Below, piece after piece: positions 1-12,685 of a stretch of 64,000 bases of DNA. The notes below the pieces were generated by a model. That model saw only the letters and a list, made by a program, of their open reading frames with translations, had not been told where the DNA came from and did no database searches. This DNA is from Berghia stephanieae (lineage: Eukaryota; Mollusca; Gastropoda; Nudibranchia; Aeolidiidae). The position numbers were made by a program, and so were the translations under genes. How positions within the stretch are numbered: the stretch's first letter is position 1; each line of letters begins with the position of its first letter. The stretch is taken from the NCBI GenBank assembly GCA_034508935.3, contig CM067444.1:74031107-74095106 (forward strand). Reading direction: 5' to 3'.

Positions 1-2247
1 TCGGGAAATTCATGTGAAGATGAGAGGAATACCCACAAAGTTTTATTTTCATATCGAGAATTTCTCAAACGATCCGCCTCCAACTTATCAAGGAATAGTC
101 TCTACGTTCCCCGACTCCGACACAGTCGGGAATCGATACTTGAGAGGCAAAAGTCAAATGACAGTGATTGGAAATATCCGTATTCGCGAAAACATGCATA
201 CATTTCGATTCTAAACTCGGACAATGGAGCACCAATTCCTAATAATTCGCAAAAGGTAGTCATTGACGAAAAACAATTGAAGTCATCGATTGAAGAGAAA
301 ATCCATGATAGCAACTTGCATTTCAACTTGAGGCAAAGAAAATATGATGCTGCCGGAGATAAATTTATCAAGTTTATGGTACATCACGAAGATAGACAAG
401 GAAGACAGGATCCTAAGATATCAGGTTCAATGCAGGAGGAAATTGAAGTGCCAATAGATGGGCTGGGAATCGTGTCAACCTATGATGTTGACACATATGA
501 CTCTTACGTAGACGATATCTTAGAAATCACAGAAAAGGAATCATCATCTCACGAGAATGCAAAATCGTCAAAAGACTCTGAGAATTCACCCTCTGATGCA
601 TCGTCTAAAAACAAGTTGTGGTGTCCCAAAAACAGTCGCTTAAGTGCCAGAACAAGAAAGAACTACCAAAATACCGAAAGTATACGACAACTTATATCAT
701 CTCCATTTCAAAACCAAGCATTGCAATCAGCGAAAAACTCTGCATTCGTAATCGCTGTCCCACCGCCAAGGAAAGGATTTGACGATCGAAGTGTGGTGTT
801 GCCTGTGCAAGATTTCATGCACTTAGCGATGAAGGGAAACGAACAAACGTTCTCTTCGGTCAGTAACACCATTAACAATGGCTGTAAACTTGGAATTTCC
901 CAAAACATGATGATTCAATCTGCATCAAATCGGAGACCAATTGACGATGGCCTTGTTCGTATCGTATCTTTCGCATCACCGGTCAACCAATTCATTTTTG
1001 CAAAGAGAATTACGGGATATTCTGCTGCCAGTCGTGGTGCTGCGATGTCAGAGTCAGATGGTTCTTTCTCAAATATGGAACAAAAGGCTAGATCTGTTTT
1101 TCAAGGAAAAGAACTAGGTGGTTATCGCCTTCGTCTTAAGGACTTCGGTGTGCGTCGTGTAAAAGCCGAACATTCATGTGAAAAATATCAGTTTCCAAAT
1201 AATGATAAAAAAATAGTTGAAGTTGAAGAAAAAGATAAAAACAAAAATGACACACAGACTAATGATAAAAATGATAAATTTGGTGAAGAAAATATAAGTC
1301 AAACTGATGTTGAAGAAATATGTTCCAAAGAAGAAAAGCACATTGGAAAATCTTTTATACCCAAAGAGGATAATCCAGATTTATACGAGACAGAAATCTC
1401 TAAGAAAACGGATGACTTTCCAAAAATGCAAGAAGGTAATGATAATGGCATATCGAAAAATGTGGAGCCAAAATTCCGCCAAGAAACACATGGTCACGAT
1501 TTGACTAGTGCCAAAGAACGAGAGAGATCAGAGCTAAGACGCCACATTGTAAAACTAGCCGAGATAAGATCATCTAGCCAAGCCTCAAGTTATGAATATG
1601 CAACATCTGGCATTTACGAAGTCCATCATCCAGCAATGTCTTCGAGTTATGACAGTGTACAAAAAACAGGTACACGTGGCTTTAAGCTTATGCACAGTAA
1701 TAGTACAAATTACGGTCAGAAAATTGATATTCGCATCCCAACTGGCCAGACAAATGATGTTGATGATGCACTCATCTCAGGTTTTTACACCAATACAGCT
1801 GACACCGTCAGCAAAGACTCAACTGAATTTGACCATCCAAAAACATGCTTCAATGAAAATTTATCTCACGATACCCAAGACAAACTAACTGAACAGCAAT
1901 CCCGTTTTAACTTGCGACAAAGGGCTAAATCAAAACAAAGGAAGAGGATACTCAAGCCAGACGTGACAATCCACAAGGATATCAAAGTGGATACTTCACC
2001 TTCTATGGATTCACATAAACGTTTTGCAGAGGTCCCCGATTTGAAGGGGATAGCAATGCCTACAATGGAAACCAAAGGACCTCTGGTGCCGGAGGGAAAT
2101 CCAATGATGTACTCTAGAATTGTCCGAGGAAGTTGTCTAAAGAAGGAGACAATTGAGGAAGTTGAAGTTCAACGCCCTAAAACAGTGCGATTTAAATGCG
2201 ATGAGGTTGAGTACAAAATTGTTGAGAGAAACAATGATAACAAATAA
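1..2247 (+). CDS. 3' part of a large, mostly disordered host protein (unrecognised)
   Basis: The frame is open from the first base to a TAA at 2245-2247 (748 codons), with no ATG needed at the left edge, so this is the 3' part of a longer gene, probably its last coding exon. I do not recognise the family. The protein is rich in Ser, Lys, Glu, Asp and Asn and looks disordered. A short motif, FNLRQR, occurs near residue 105 and again near residue 635. A K/N/D/E-rich stretch lies at about residues 400-460. The C-terminus has KTVRF, which fits the RVxF docking motif for protein phosphatase 1; binding is only inference. No membrane segment is seen. A polyadenylation signal follows within 45 bases. 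Codon use is varied and there is no retroelement similarity, so a host gene is more likely than a transposon. Confidence 0.75.
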   Translation, partial: SGNSCEDERNTHKVLFSYREFLKRSASNLSRNSLYVPRLRHSRESILERQKSNDSDWKYPYSRKHAYISILNSDNGAPIPNNSQKVVIDEKQLKSSIEEKIHDSNLHFNLRQRKYDAAGDKFIKFMVHHEDRQGRQDPKISGSMQEEIEVPIDGLGIVSTYDVDTYDSYVDDILEITEKESSSHENAKSSKDSENSPSDASSKNKLWCPKNSRLSARTRKNYQNTESIRQLISSPFQNQALQSAKNSAFVIAVPPPRKGFDDRSVVLPVQDFMHLAMKGNEQTFSSVSNTINNGCKLGISQNMMIQSASNRRPIDDGLVRIVSFASPVNQFIFAKRITGYSAASRGAAMSESDGSFSNMEQKARSVFQGKELGGYRLRLKDFGVRRVKAEHSCEKYQFPNNDKKIVEVEEKDKNKNDTQTNDKNDKFGEENISQTDVEEICSKEEKHIGKSFIPKEDNPDLYETEISKKTDDFPKMQEGNDNGISKNVEPKFRQETHGHDLTSAKERERSELRRHIVKLAEIRSSSQASSYEYATSGIYEVHHPAMSSSYDSVQKTGTRGFKLMHSNSTNYGQKIDIRIPTGQTNDVDDALISGFYTNTADTVSKDSTEFDHPKTCFNENLSHDTQDKLTEQQSRFNLRQRAKSKQRKRILKPDVTIHKDIKVDTSPSMDSHKRFAEVPDLKGIAMPTMETKGPLVPEGNPMMYSRIVRGSCLKKETIEEVEVQRPKTVRFKCDEVEYKIVERNNDNK

Positions 2248-2288
2248 TCTCGTCAAAATGGTGTCAAAAACTGCTAATGAGGTTGGAC

Positions 2289-2294
2289 AATAAA
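2289..2294 (+). promoter_or_regulatory. Polyadenylation signal AATAAA for the first gene
   Basis: AATAAA lies 42 bases after the stop codon; a second AATAAA is at 2454-2459. Either could end the transcript. Both are on the coding strand and lie before the microsatellite block. Confidence 0.5.
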
Positions 2295-2400
2295 AAATCA
2301 AGATATAATACAGTATATGTAGGGCACCCTTATAGCGATCAAGTTTAAACCAAAGAAGGAAATATTGAACACGTGTCTTTGTCCCACATTCCTCCCCCTA

Positions 2401-3035
<635 letters not shown>

Positions 3036-3102
3036 ACACTCATCTTTAAATAAGACTTCGTGTAACCTATCTGAAAGGCATATCCAACATGATGGCAAAC
3101 AT

Positions 3103-3484
3103 TGTTTGTTTGTTTGTCTTTAAGGGTTTTACGGCGCTTCCAACAAATTTAGGTTTTATCAGCGCCAGTAAAAAGGAAGAAATGGGATAGTAAAAAGTTC
3201 TAGAATTACAATTAAAGCACCCAAGAAAAAGTAAGACATATGGGGAACTGGGAACAATATAGGGATCATATGTAGATTCCAAGAGCACACCACCAATGTA
3301 CTTAGTTTGAGATCACCTGTAAGTCTCATCCGGACACAAGCATAGAATCCAACAAAGAGGAACAAACTCAAATGCTTACATAATACATTCAAAATAACAA
3401 ATATATAATAATGATACATAACAGAGAAATTATTTACAAAGAAAAAAATATCATCTCCCAAAACAAGAACTATGCATTTGACTG
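3103..3484 (-). mobile_element. Family A retroposon, truncated copy
   Basis: Matches the family A consensus seen across this window: a TTTG-rich end, then TTTAAGGGTTTTACGGCGCT, the loop element, and GGGATAGTAAAAAG. It stops inside the CATTTGACTG block, so the promoter-side third is missing. The strand is given in the inferred RNA sense, with the (CAAA)n tail at the 3' end. Confidence 0.8.
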
Positions 3485-3739
3485 TAACAAACACAAAAGC
3501 GGTGATTTTACAGATTTTTAAATGTTTATTTCGACACGCATTTTGACAATACAACTGCGGAAACCATTAAAATAATTTATGGAGGCCAGAATATGACCAA
3601 AAATGTAAAAACAAAAACAAAACGTTCTGAAACACTATCGTTGGATTTGTGTCAAATGCAAAACATCAATATCATATTTGACAGTCTCCTATAAGTGTTT
3701 CTCGAACCACCAACAGCAGTTATCCTAAACCCAGGATGA

Positions 3740-6700
3740 AGTAGGACGTCAATGCTAAAATGCATGTGTACAAATGTAGATACTTTGTTAAGCAAGCGTT
3801 TAGAGTTGTCTCATTTTCTTTTACATGAGCAGCCAGATATTTTCTTTATCTCAGAAATTTTACCAAAACATTTTAAGTGGGATGTACAGAAAGCTGAAGT
3901 TGACATGGATGGTTATTGTTCATTTTCTAACTGTTTTGACAACCAAGTTAACGGCCACATGGGTATCATCATTAATGTGAAAAGGGAGATAGGTGCACAA
4001 GAAATCACCCTGACACCTGACCAAAAGTTAGCTAATGAGAGTGAAAAATTACTAGCTGGATGTGCGTATAGGTCTCCAACTAGTTCTCCAGAGAACACCA
4101 ATAAGTTGTATCAGACTATGCTGGACCTTACAAAGGATAGGGCATATATGTATTAATCACTGGTGACTTCAATCAACCAGATGTGGATTGGTGGAATGAG
4201 ACAAAGCATTAGAATTCTTAGAGTTTTATCGAGACTCTTTCCTCTATCAGCATGTTAAGTCGCCAACGCATTTTCGGGGGGATCAGAAACCAACACTGAT
4301 AGACCTAGTTTTATTATCTGAAGAGAGCATGGTGAAAAATGTGACTCATCACGCTCCCCTTGGCTAAAGTCATCATCATGTTTTAGCTTTTATTTTTGTG
4401 TGTAGCACAACAATTGAAGTAAAGAAAGAAAGAAGGTATAACTACAAAAAAGCTGACTTTGATAAACTGAGAAAGTGTGTGAATGACAGCAATTTGCTTG
4501 CCAAAATTCAGGATAAGGATGCAAATGATACATGGAACTGCATCAAAAAGACTGTAGAAACTTCAACTGAGGAATGTATTCCTAAAAGTGGATCAGGGCC
4601 TGCAGGCAAACCCAAGACACCTGTCTGGTGGAGTGAGAAGGCTATGTCTGAGTTACGTACATACAAGAAATACTTGGGAACACTAGACCAAAAAGACTGG
4701 CTAGCCTACACAAGAGCCATGAACCAAGTAAAAGCGGCGTGCCGGAAAGCAGTTCTGGACTATGAAAACTCTATAGTGCCAGATGCGAAAAATAATCCAA
4801 AGGCATTCTTCTCTTACGCTAAGAGTAAGATGAAACTGCAAGAAGGCCTAGCCGACTTCAAGGACAATGGTGGTAAACTTGTGTCAGCCGACAACGATAA
4901 GGCAAACCTCCTCAATACATTTTTCTGTAGTGTATTCACAAACGAGAGAGTGGGGGATATTCCTGATTGTGAAAAACCCGAAGTTGACGCGTCTCTTAGT
5001 GACATAATGTTCACTTGTAAAGATGTGTGGAATAAGCTTAAAAACTTAGGCTCCTCGAAATCCTCTGGCCCTGATGGGATACACCCATGTGTACTAAAAG
5101 AACTGGCAGAACAGCTAGCAGAACCTTTAGCAGAGTTGTTCAACAAGTCGCTTAGTGAAGGGAAGCTGCCCAGCATCTGGAAGGATGCAGATGTAACTCC
5201 ACTTTTTAAAAAGGTTAAGAGCAAAGCAAGTAACTATCGTCCGGTGTCATTAACGTGTGTGATTTGCAAAATAATGGAATCCTTGATTCGGGACAAATTA
5301 GTCAAATACTTAATGGAAAAAAGGTTGCTGTCTGAGTATCAACAGGGTTTTATATCAAAACGCTCATGTACCACTAATTTGTTAGCTGCTCTCGACTCTT
5401 GGACTAGGTATTTGGACAGTGGTATCCCTGTTGATGTTGTGTACCTTGATTCGCCAAAGCATTTGACAGTGTTCCACATCAACGCCTTATTAAGAAACTT
5501 GGATCATGTGGCATCACTTCATGGTTGCTGGCTTGGATCTCAGATTTCCTGATTGGGAGAAGACAGCGTGTTAGGGTGAACGGCAGTTTTTCGGACTGGG
5601 CACCAGTATCGAGTGGTGTTCCGCAGGGAAGCTGCCTTGGTCCAGTTTTGTTTGTAATCTTCATTAACGATCTTCCAGACGTTGTGGACTCTCTGTGCCA
5701 AATGTATGCAGATGACACTAAGGTGTTCTCTGGAGTAGACAAGGAAGAGTTCATGACTCAGCTCCAAAGTGATCTTTACAACTTGGTACAGTGAGCTTAG
5801 ATTTAATGCAGACAAGTGCCATGTCTTGCACTTGGGATATAGAAACCCGCACCATCAGTACATAATGAGAAAACATGACTCTAGCGAGACTGTCATACTT
5901 CAGCCTACTGAAGAGGAAAAAGTTTAGGTGTGTTAGTAGATCAAGAACTGAAGTTCCCTAAGCACATAGAAACCCAAGTAATGTTTTGTTGTTTTTAAGG
6001 GTTTTTCGGTGCTTGTAACACATTTAGGTTATATCAGCGCCAGTAAAAAGGAAGAAAATGGGATGGTAAAAAGTTCTAGTTTGTTTTTATTTTTAAAGGT
6101 TTTACGGCGCTTGCAACACATTCACGTTATATCAGCGCCAGTAAAAAGGAAGAAAATGGGATCGTAAAAAGTTCTAGAATTACAATTAAAGCACCCAAGA
6201 GAAAGAAAGACAAAGGGGAACTGGGAACAAATAGGGATCAGATGTAGAATCCAAGAGCATACCACCAATGTACTTAGCTTGAGATCACCTATAAGTCTCA
6301 TCCGGACACAAGCACAAAATCCAACAAAGAGGAATACACTCAGATGCTTACATTATACATTAAAAATATAATAATACATAACAGAGAGATTATTTACAAG
6401 GGAAAAATATCATCTCTCACAACAATAACTAAGCATTTGACTGTTTCCCTCCCAGCCAGGACTCCGACCAGGGCCAGGACAAAACCAAGTAATCTCATTC
6501 CAAGACACAGAAAGCATGTTGGAAAACAGACATAGGGGGAGAGAAGACACAGTATGGACCCCCTGCCCGCTATGGGAGGTTTGGATCCCCACTCAGAAAC
6601 CCAAGTAAATAAGGCAATCAGGATCGTTGGCCTCACTAGGAGATCGTTCACTCATCGTTATAAAGATAACATGAGACAATTGTTCACTGCACTTGTACGT

Positions 6701-7219
6701 CCCCACTTGGAATTTGGCAATGTAGCATGGGCACCACGACTGCAGAAAGACAAAGACTACATAGAAAGTGTTCTAAGACGCGCAACTAGGGTTATTCCTG
6801 GATTCAAAGATCTAGAATACACAGAAAGACTGAAAAACATACGAATATCGAGCATGCAGTATAGGAGAGATAGAGGAGACCTTATCGAAGTGTTCAAATA
6901 GATGCATAATCTATACTCTGTAAACATGAGCCTTCTTAAACTTGATTCCACCAGCACCACCAGAGGACATAGATTCAAACTCTCCAAGGAAAGGTGTTCT
7001 CTAATCCTTAGACAGAACTTTTTCTCAGTTCGGGTAGTCGACAAATGGAACCGCCTGCCTGCAACTGCTGTCGACAGCTGTTGCAGGCATTCAAATGCCG
7101 TCACTATGTGGCATGCCCAGTTTTGAGAGACGGGAATTAAATACGTTCACGAATGCACAAGAGCAGATAAAAGGCTGTCAAACCCTACATAAATCTGGAC
7201 TTATATCATATCATATCAT
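3740..7219 (+). mobile_element. Decayed CR1/jockey-type LINE
   Basis: A non-LTR retrotransposon relic. It has an AP-type endonuclease (about 3752-4375; TGDFN and an SHH remnant visible), a linker, and a reverse transcriptase (about 4398-5794; NYRPVSLT, GVPQGSCLGPVLF and MYADD). The C-terminal region (about 6600-7126) includes VRPHLEFGNVAWAP and VDKWNRLPA. The frame shifts near 4141 and near 5450, with stops near 4209 and 5925 and before 6902, so it cannot make a full protein. A family A element is inserted at 5982-6594. The 3' end runs into short ATCAT-type repeats at about 7201-7219, a plausible LINE tail. The 5' edge is uncertain. The clade within CR1/jockey cannot be fixed by eye. Confidence 0.85.
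5982..6594 (-). mobile_element. Family A retroposon inside the LINE, with extra partial 3' end
   Basis: Flanked by a perfect 14-bp duplication of LINE sequence, AGAAACCCAAGTAA, at 5968-5981 and 6595-6608. The insertion consists of a ~98-base copy of the tail end (5982-6079) followed directly by a full-length element (6080-6594). It marks the insertion as later than the LINE. Confidence 0.93.
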
Positions 7220-7275
7220 CTTTTGTTCTTTGACTTGAACGAACAGTGGATCAAAATGCGTTTTACCAAATAATC

Positions 7276-7840
7276 GTTTGTTTTGTTTTTAAGGGTTTTA
7301 CGGCGCTTGCAACACATGAAGGTCATATCAGCGCCAGTAAAAAGGAAGAAAATTGGATAGTAAAAAGTTCTAGAATTACAATTAAAGCACAAAAGAAAAG
7401 GTAAGACAAAGGGGAATTGGTTCAAATAGGGAACAGATGTAGAATCCAAGAGCACACCGTCAAAGTACTTAGTTTGAGATCACCTAAAAGTCTCATCCAG
7501 ACACAAGCACAGGTCCCAACTAAGAGGAATACACTCAAATGTTTACCAATCATATAATATAATATGTAAACTAAACATAATACAATGCATAACAGAGAGA
7601 TGATTTACAAGGAAAAAAATATCATCTCCCAAAACTATAATATACATTCGACTGTTTCCCTCCGAGCCAAGGAATCTCGGCAAGGGTCAGGACAAAATTA
7701 AGTAATCTCATTCCAAGACAATGACAGGAAACACTTGGAAAACGGGTATGGGGGGGGGGGGGGGGGGGATAGAAGACACACCATGTACCTCCCTGCCCAC
7801 TATGGGAGGTCAGGATCCCCGCCCAGTGGGCGTCCCTGAG
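7276..7840 (-). mobile_element. Family A retroposon
   Basis: Full-length copy with the tail end at the left and the CTCCCTGCCCACTATGGGAG hairpin block near the right end. A poly-G run expands the interior at about 7750-7769. A possible short duplication, ATAATC, flanks it (7270-7275 and 7841-7846). Confidence 0.85.
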
Positions 7841-7846
7841 ATAATC

Positions 7847-8151
7847 AGTCGCATGGTGAAAAGCTTTGAACAGAGATATTGAAAATTTTAGTCAAGAGGT
7901 CAATTTTTATGGAAAAATGAGTTATCAAATATCATTAAATCAAACATTTTTCAACATATTGATGAAATATTTTAATTGAATTCTACTCCTAAATATTTTT
8001 TTTAAATTTTTTTTTTTATGAAGGTAATTATTATACTTAATATCAATTCTTGTCAACTTTGGAAGCGATTTTCTAAAAATTAACGTTTCACACCCTAGCC
8101 CATGCATATAACCATAACTTCATGAAAAATCATCCGATTTGCTTCAAATAA

Positions 8152-8152
<1 letters not shown>
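7847..8152. other. Unassigned AT-rich sequence
   Basis: No coding signal. Together with 8346-8576 it reads like an old dispersed element split by the (AT)n run, but I cannot name a family. Confidence 0.4.
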
Positions 8153-8214
<62 letters not shown>

Positions 8215-8227
8215 TAATATATATATA

Positions 8228-8320
<93 letters not shown>

Positions 8321-8345
8321 TACTATATTATATTATATATATTAC
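8153..8345. repeat. (AT)n microsatellite
   Basis: Almost pure alternating AT for about 190 bases. Confidence 0.97.
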
Positions 8346-8585
8346 TCTCTAATCGGAAGGTTGACAAACAACACACGTGCGAAATGGTGGCATCTGTTTT
8401 CGATGGGATTTGATTTGATTTTTCGATAAAATCATCACAATGTCTAATCAATCTCATAATACACGCAAACCATTTTCATGCCAATTTCAAACACAATGCA
8501 AAATTTGATGACGATTGGTCAGTAGTTTCAGAGCCTTACTGTTACAAAAAAATCAAATTTGCCAAATTGAACTTTTATATAGAGC

Positions 8586-8922
8586 TTTTTTTGTTTGTTT
8601 GTTGCTTTAGGTCTCTTCCAACACAATTGAGGTTATATGAGAGACCGCTGAAACAAAAAAAAACAAGCAATCTAACAAAAATAGTACAAATGTAAATCAA
8701 AATCATAACCTAAAGAAACCATAAGCTAAATTATAAATAACCAAGAACAAACAGGCAGAAGATTTACAGAAAAAAAAATCCCTGTCAAAAATACAATCAC
8801 AAACCAAAGAAGCAGAATAGGCTAGTAAAGAGAAGAAGAAACGACATCACTATCGGATCGTACACCCATGCGAACATCATAGGTATATGATTCAAGGGTG
8901 ATGCTCCCATCCAACCACCCGC
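8586..8922 (-). mobile_element. Family B retroposon
   Basis: Full-length copy ending at CCAACCACCCGC. Flanked by ATATAGAGC at 8577-8585 and 8926-8934. Slightly more diverged than the other B copies. Confidence 0.9.
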
Positions 8923-8934
8923 TTAATATAGAGC

Positions 8935-9345
8935 AAAATCCAATTAACATGCTCTTTTTTTAAATAAATTTAATTGAAAGAAATATGTTTTCTAAATCAA
9001 AATCTTTATTTACAATTTATTCCATTCATCAATATACATAAATAATTTTCATAATAGTGTAATTGTAGATATAGTTTATAACCAAAATAAAAGTAATACG
9101 GAGAAACCGTAACCAGAGAAAATAAAAATTCTAATCAGAGAATTCTACAGGGCAAGGATATGTAAAAAAAAAAAAAAAACACCTTGAAGAAAGTTGAAAA
9201 CAGCTTTTATAAGACTGACAAAGACAATGATGTAGACTTTTCAGATCTTCCCTTTGTAAAAAGGTAGACAATGAAATAAATATAAAATACTTAAGATGAA
9301 AGTGATCACATCATAATAAGTCTTTTGTCAATTATATCAAAAATA
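8935..9345. other. AT-rich intergenic sequence, nothing recognised
   Basis: Low complexity, poly-A near 9163, no open frame of note. Confidence 0.5.
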
Positions 9346-9349
9346 TTTT

Positions 9350-9810
9350 TTTTGGCTTTGTTATTAAGGGTTTTACAGCGTTTGAGACAAACATAGGTCA
9401 TATCAGCGCCAATAAATTGAAATAAAATGAGATAATCAAAGAATCTAGGAGTAAAAGTAAAAGCGCCCAAGAAAAAGACAAAGGGGACTGATTCAAATAA
9501 GGAACAGAATTGTAGATTCCAAAGCATACAATCAGTGTACATCTAAAAATCTCATCTAGTTCTAGACAAAAGCACAAGATCCCACTACAAGGAATGCACT
9601 CAAATGTTTACAAAATAAATTAAACAAGAATATATGACAGTGCACTGCAGTGAGATGATTTACAAGGGGGAAAAAATCACCTCCAAAAACTGATACTATA
9701 CATTGACTGTTTCTCCTTCAGCCAAGGACTCCGGCCGTGTGCAAGGACAAAACCAAGTAATCGCATTCCAAGACAAGTCAGGAATCAACCTATAGGGGGA
9801 TAGAAGACAG
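9350..9810 (-). mobile_element. Old family A copy
   Basis: Recognisable along its length but clearly more diverged than its neighbours; its promoter-side end is missing. Confidence 0.75.
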
Positions 9811-9987
9811 AACGTCACAATAATTTTGGTTCTAATAGACTTTCCTTACTTTCTCTGATGATTATTATACAGGGAAAAATGGCTCCTGAACTCAAAGCAA
9901 AGCAAACATAAAATGAAACTTAAGGCATCAAGTAGTTATGGTAATAGTTGAATCATAAACATCAGATCAGTGGAAATGGTTGGAATG

Positions 9988-10518
9988 TTTGTTTTTGTTT
10001 TTAAGGGTTTTACGGTGCTTGCAAAACCTTGAGGTCAAATCAGCGCCAGTAAAAAGGAAGAAAATGGGATAGTAAAAAGTTCTAGAATTACAATTAAAGC
10101 ACCCAAGAAAAGGTAAGACAAAGAGGAATTTGTTCAAATAGAAAACAGATGTAGATTCCAAGAGCACACCATCAAAATACTAGGTTTGAGATCACCTAAA
10201 AGTCTCATCCAGACACAAGCACAGGTCCGAACTAAGAGGGATACACTCAAATGTTCACAAATCATATATAATATGTAAACAAAACCATACAGTGTATAAC
10301 AGAGAGACGATTTACAAGGGAAAAAAATATTATCTACCAAAACTCTTAACTAAACATTTGACTGTACCCAGCTAGGGTATCCGGCCAGGGCATGGACAAA
10401 ACCAAGTAATCTCATTCCAAGACAAAGACAGAAAGCATGTTGGAAAATAGATAAAGAGGGATAGAAGACACAGTAAGTGCCTCCCTGCCCACTATGGGAG
10501 ATCAGGAACCCCACACAG
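9988..10518 (-). mobile_element. Family A retroposon with target duplication
   Basis: Flanked by ATGGTTGGAATG (9976-9987) and ATAGTTGGAATG (10519-10530), a 12-bp duplication with one mismatch. Confidence 0.9.
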
Positions 10519-10779
10519 ATAGTTGGAATGGATATCATTAAATTATTAAATTATTTAATTGGTTGGTAACATTACACCAAAATGTTTTAATTACAATACA
10601 TGCTAATCGACAACAAACAAAGCCAGCTCAATAAATATGTGAGCCAGTGTGTAAATCTGGTATTAGGTCAGAATGAACTAGATGAAGAAAATTGTGTTAA
10701 ATATTATTATTATTAAAATGATAAAAATTAATTTGTTTTGAGAAGGAAACAAAATCTTTCTTGAAAGCATTTATTGAGT

Positions 10780-11002
10780 ATCTCCCTATATCTGTTTTCC
10801 AACATGCTTTCTGTCTTTGTTTTGGGATGAGATTACTTGGTTTTGTCATGGCCCTGGCCGGATCCTCGAGCTGGGAGGGAAACAGTCAAATGTATCGGGT
10901 TTTGGGAGATGATATTTTTAGTCTTGTCAATCCACTCTCTGTTATGCACTGTATTATGGTTTATTTACATATTTTATTTAGAAATCATATATATAATATA
11001 TA

Positions 11003-11072
<70 letters not shown>

Positions 11073-11345
11073 TTCTAAATATTTGAGTGTATTCCTCTTA
11101 GTGAGGACCGTGTGCTTATTTCAGTATGAGGCATTTAGGTGATTCAAACTAAGCATTCTTGATAGTGTTGGAATCTACATCTGTTTTCTATTTGAACCAA
11201 TTCCCCTTTGTGTTACCTTTCCTTGGGTGCATTAATTGTAATTCTAGAAATTTTGACTATCCCATTTTCTTCCTTTTTACTGACACTGATATAAACTTAA
11301 TGTGTTGCAAGCACCGTAAAACCCTTAAAAACAACAAACAAAACA
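10780..11345 (+). mobile_element. Family A retroposon, opposite orientation
   Basis: The only A copy whose tail end lies to the right, ending ...AAAACCCTTAAAAACAACAA. The RNA-sense 5' end is truncated. A (TA)n tract has expanded inside it at about 11010-11069. Confidence 0.85.
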
Positions 11346-11694
11346 TGGCATATTCTATTAGTATCGAGTTCCTAAATGTAGTTTATATTTTTAAAAGTTA
11401 TACAATAAATGATCTTTGAAAAAAAAAATACATTTGCTAAAACGGCTTCAGTTCTCTATGGACTTAAACATTGTCAGCAGTACATTAACTTAGAACATAT
11501 AAGGACAATAATTCAATATTTATAATATAAAAAGTTAGCTGTCCATTAATATCTTGATTTCAATTATTTGTCCATGTGAGAGCTGAGCATCTCTACAATT
11601 TGGCATAAAATAATATAGAATATAAAGATTTTGACAACATTTGATGGGACAGAATAATGTATCAAATACACTTGACAAGTACAACAATGGAATG

Positions 11695-12203
11695 TTTGTT
11701 TTGTTTTGTTTTAAGGGTTTTACGGCGCTTGCAACACATTTAGGTTATATCAGCGCCAGTAAAAAGGAAGAAAATGGGATAGTAAAAAGTTCTAGAATTA
11801 CAATTAAAGCACCCAAGAAAAAGTAAGACAAAGGGGAACTGAGAACAAATAGGGATCAGATGTAGATTCCAAGAGCATACCATCAATGTACTTAGTTTGA
11901 GATCACCTATAAGTCTCATCCAGACACAAGCACAAAATCCAACAAAGAGGAACACACTCAAATGCTTACATTGTACATTCAAAATAAAAATAATAATACA
12001 TAACAGAGAGATGATTTACAAGGAAAAAAATATCATCTCCCAAAACAATAACTATGCATTTGACTGTTTCCCTCCCAGCTAGGATCCCGCCAGTGCCAGA
12101 ACAAAACCAAGTAATCTCATTCCAAGACAAAGACAGAAAGCATGTTGGAAAACAGATATAACGGGATAGAAGACAGTGTGTACCTCCCTGCCCACTATGG
12201 GAG
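11695..12203 (-). mobile_element. Family A retroposon with 13-bp target duplication
   Basis: Perfect CAACAATGGAATG at 11682-11694 and 12204-12216. Confidence 0.93.
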
Positions 12204-12216
12204 CAACAATGGAATG

Positions 12217-12596
12217 ATTTGATAACCCTAAGAGGCGCCCATCCACGCTTAACAATATTAAATGCAAAAATTATAATGAATATCAGTTGACAATGGTAAA
12301 AGTAAAAAATTTTCTAAGATAAAATAAAAAAAAAAAAGAAGAAAAATCCAACCATCAAATGAAATGGGTTGCAAAAGATAAAAAAAATGAAATTTAAGGA
12401 AATGTTTTAAATCGGGCCTTAAATGGCAAAATCCACTAAACATACAAAAAGCGCTTTACAGGGGACCTCAGACTTAAATGCCTGAAGGTAAGTGTCATAA
12501 CATAAGACCACTTCTGAAAAATGCTTTGTTTATTGTATGCCTCTTTTTGCTGCTTGAATACAACTTTTTTTTTTATTTGTTGAAGATAAAATGAGA

Positions 12597-12604
<8 letters not shown>
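12217..12604. other. Intergenic sequence, nothing recognised
   Basis: A-rich, no coding signal. Confidence 0.4.

Positions 12605-12683
<79 letters not shown>
12605..12683. repeat. (TA)n microsatellite next to the palindrome
   Basis: Alternating TA abutting the left outer end of the Penelope palindrome. Confidence 0.9.

Positions 12684-12685
<2 letters not shown>

Noticed and set aside
12079-12267. Recurring short frames with HAFCLCLGMRLLGFVLALAG in many places
   Set aside because: They recur because family A recurs. No start, stop or length is conserved, so they are not a gene.
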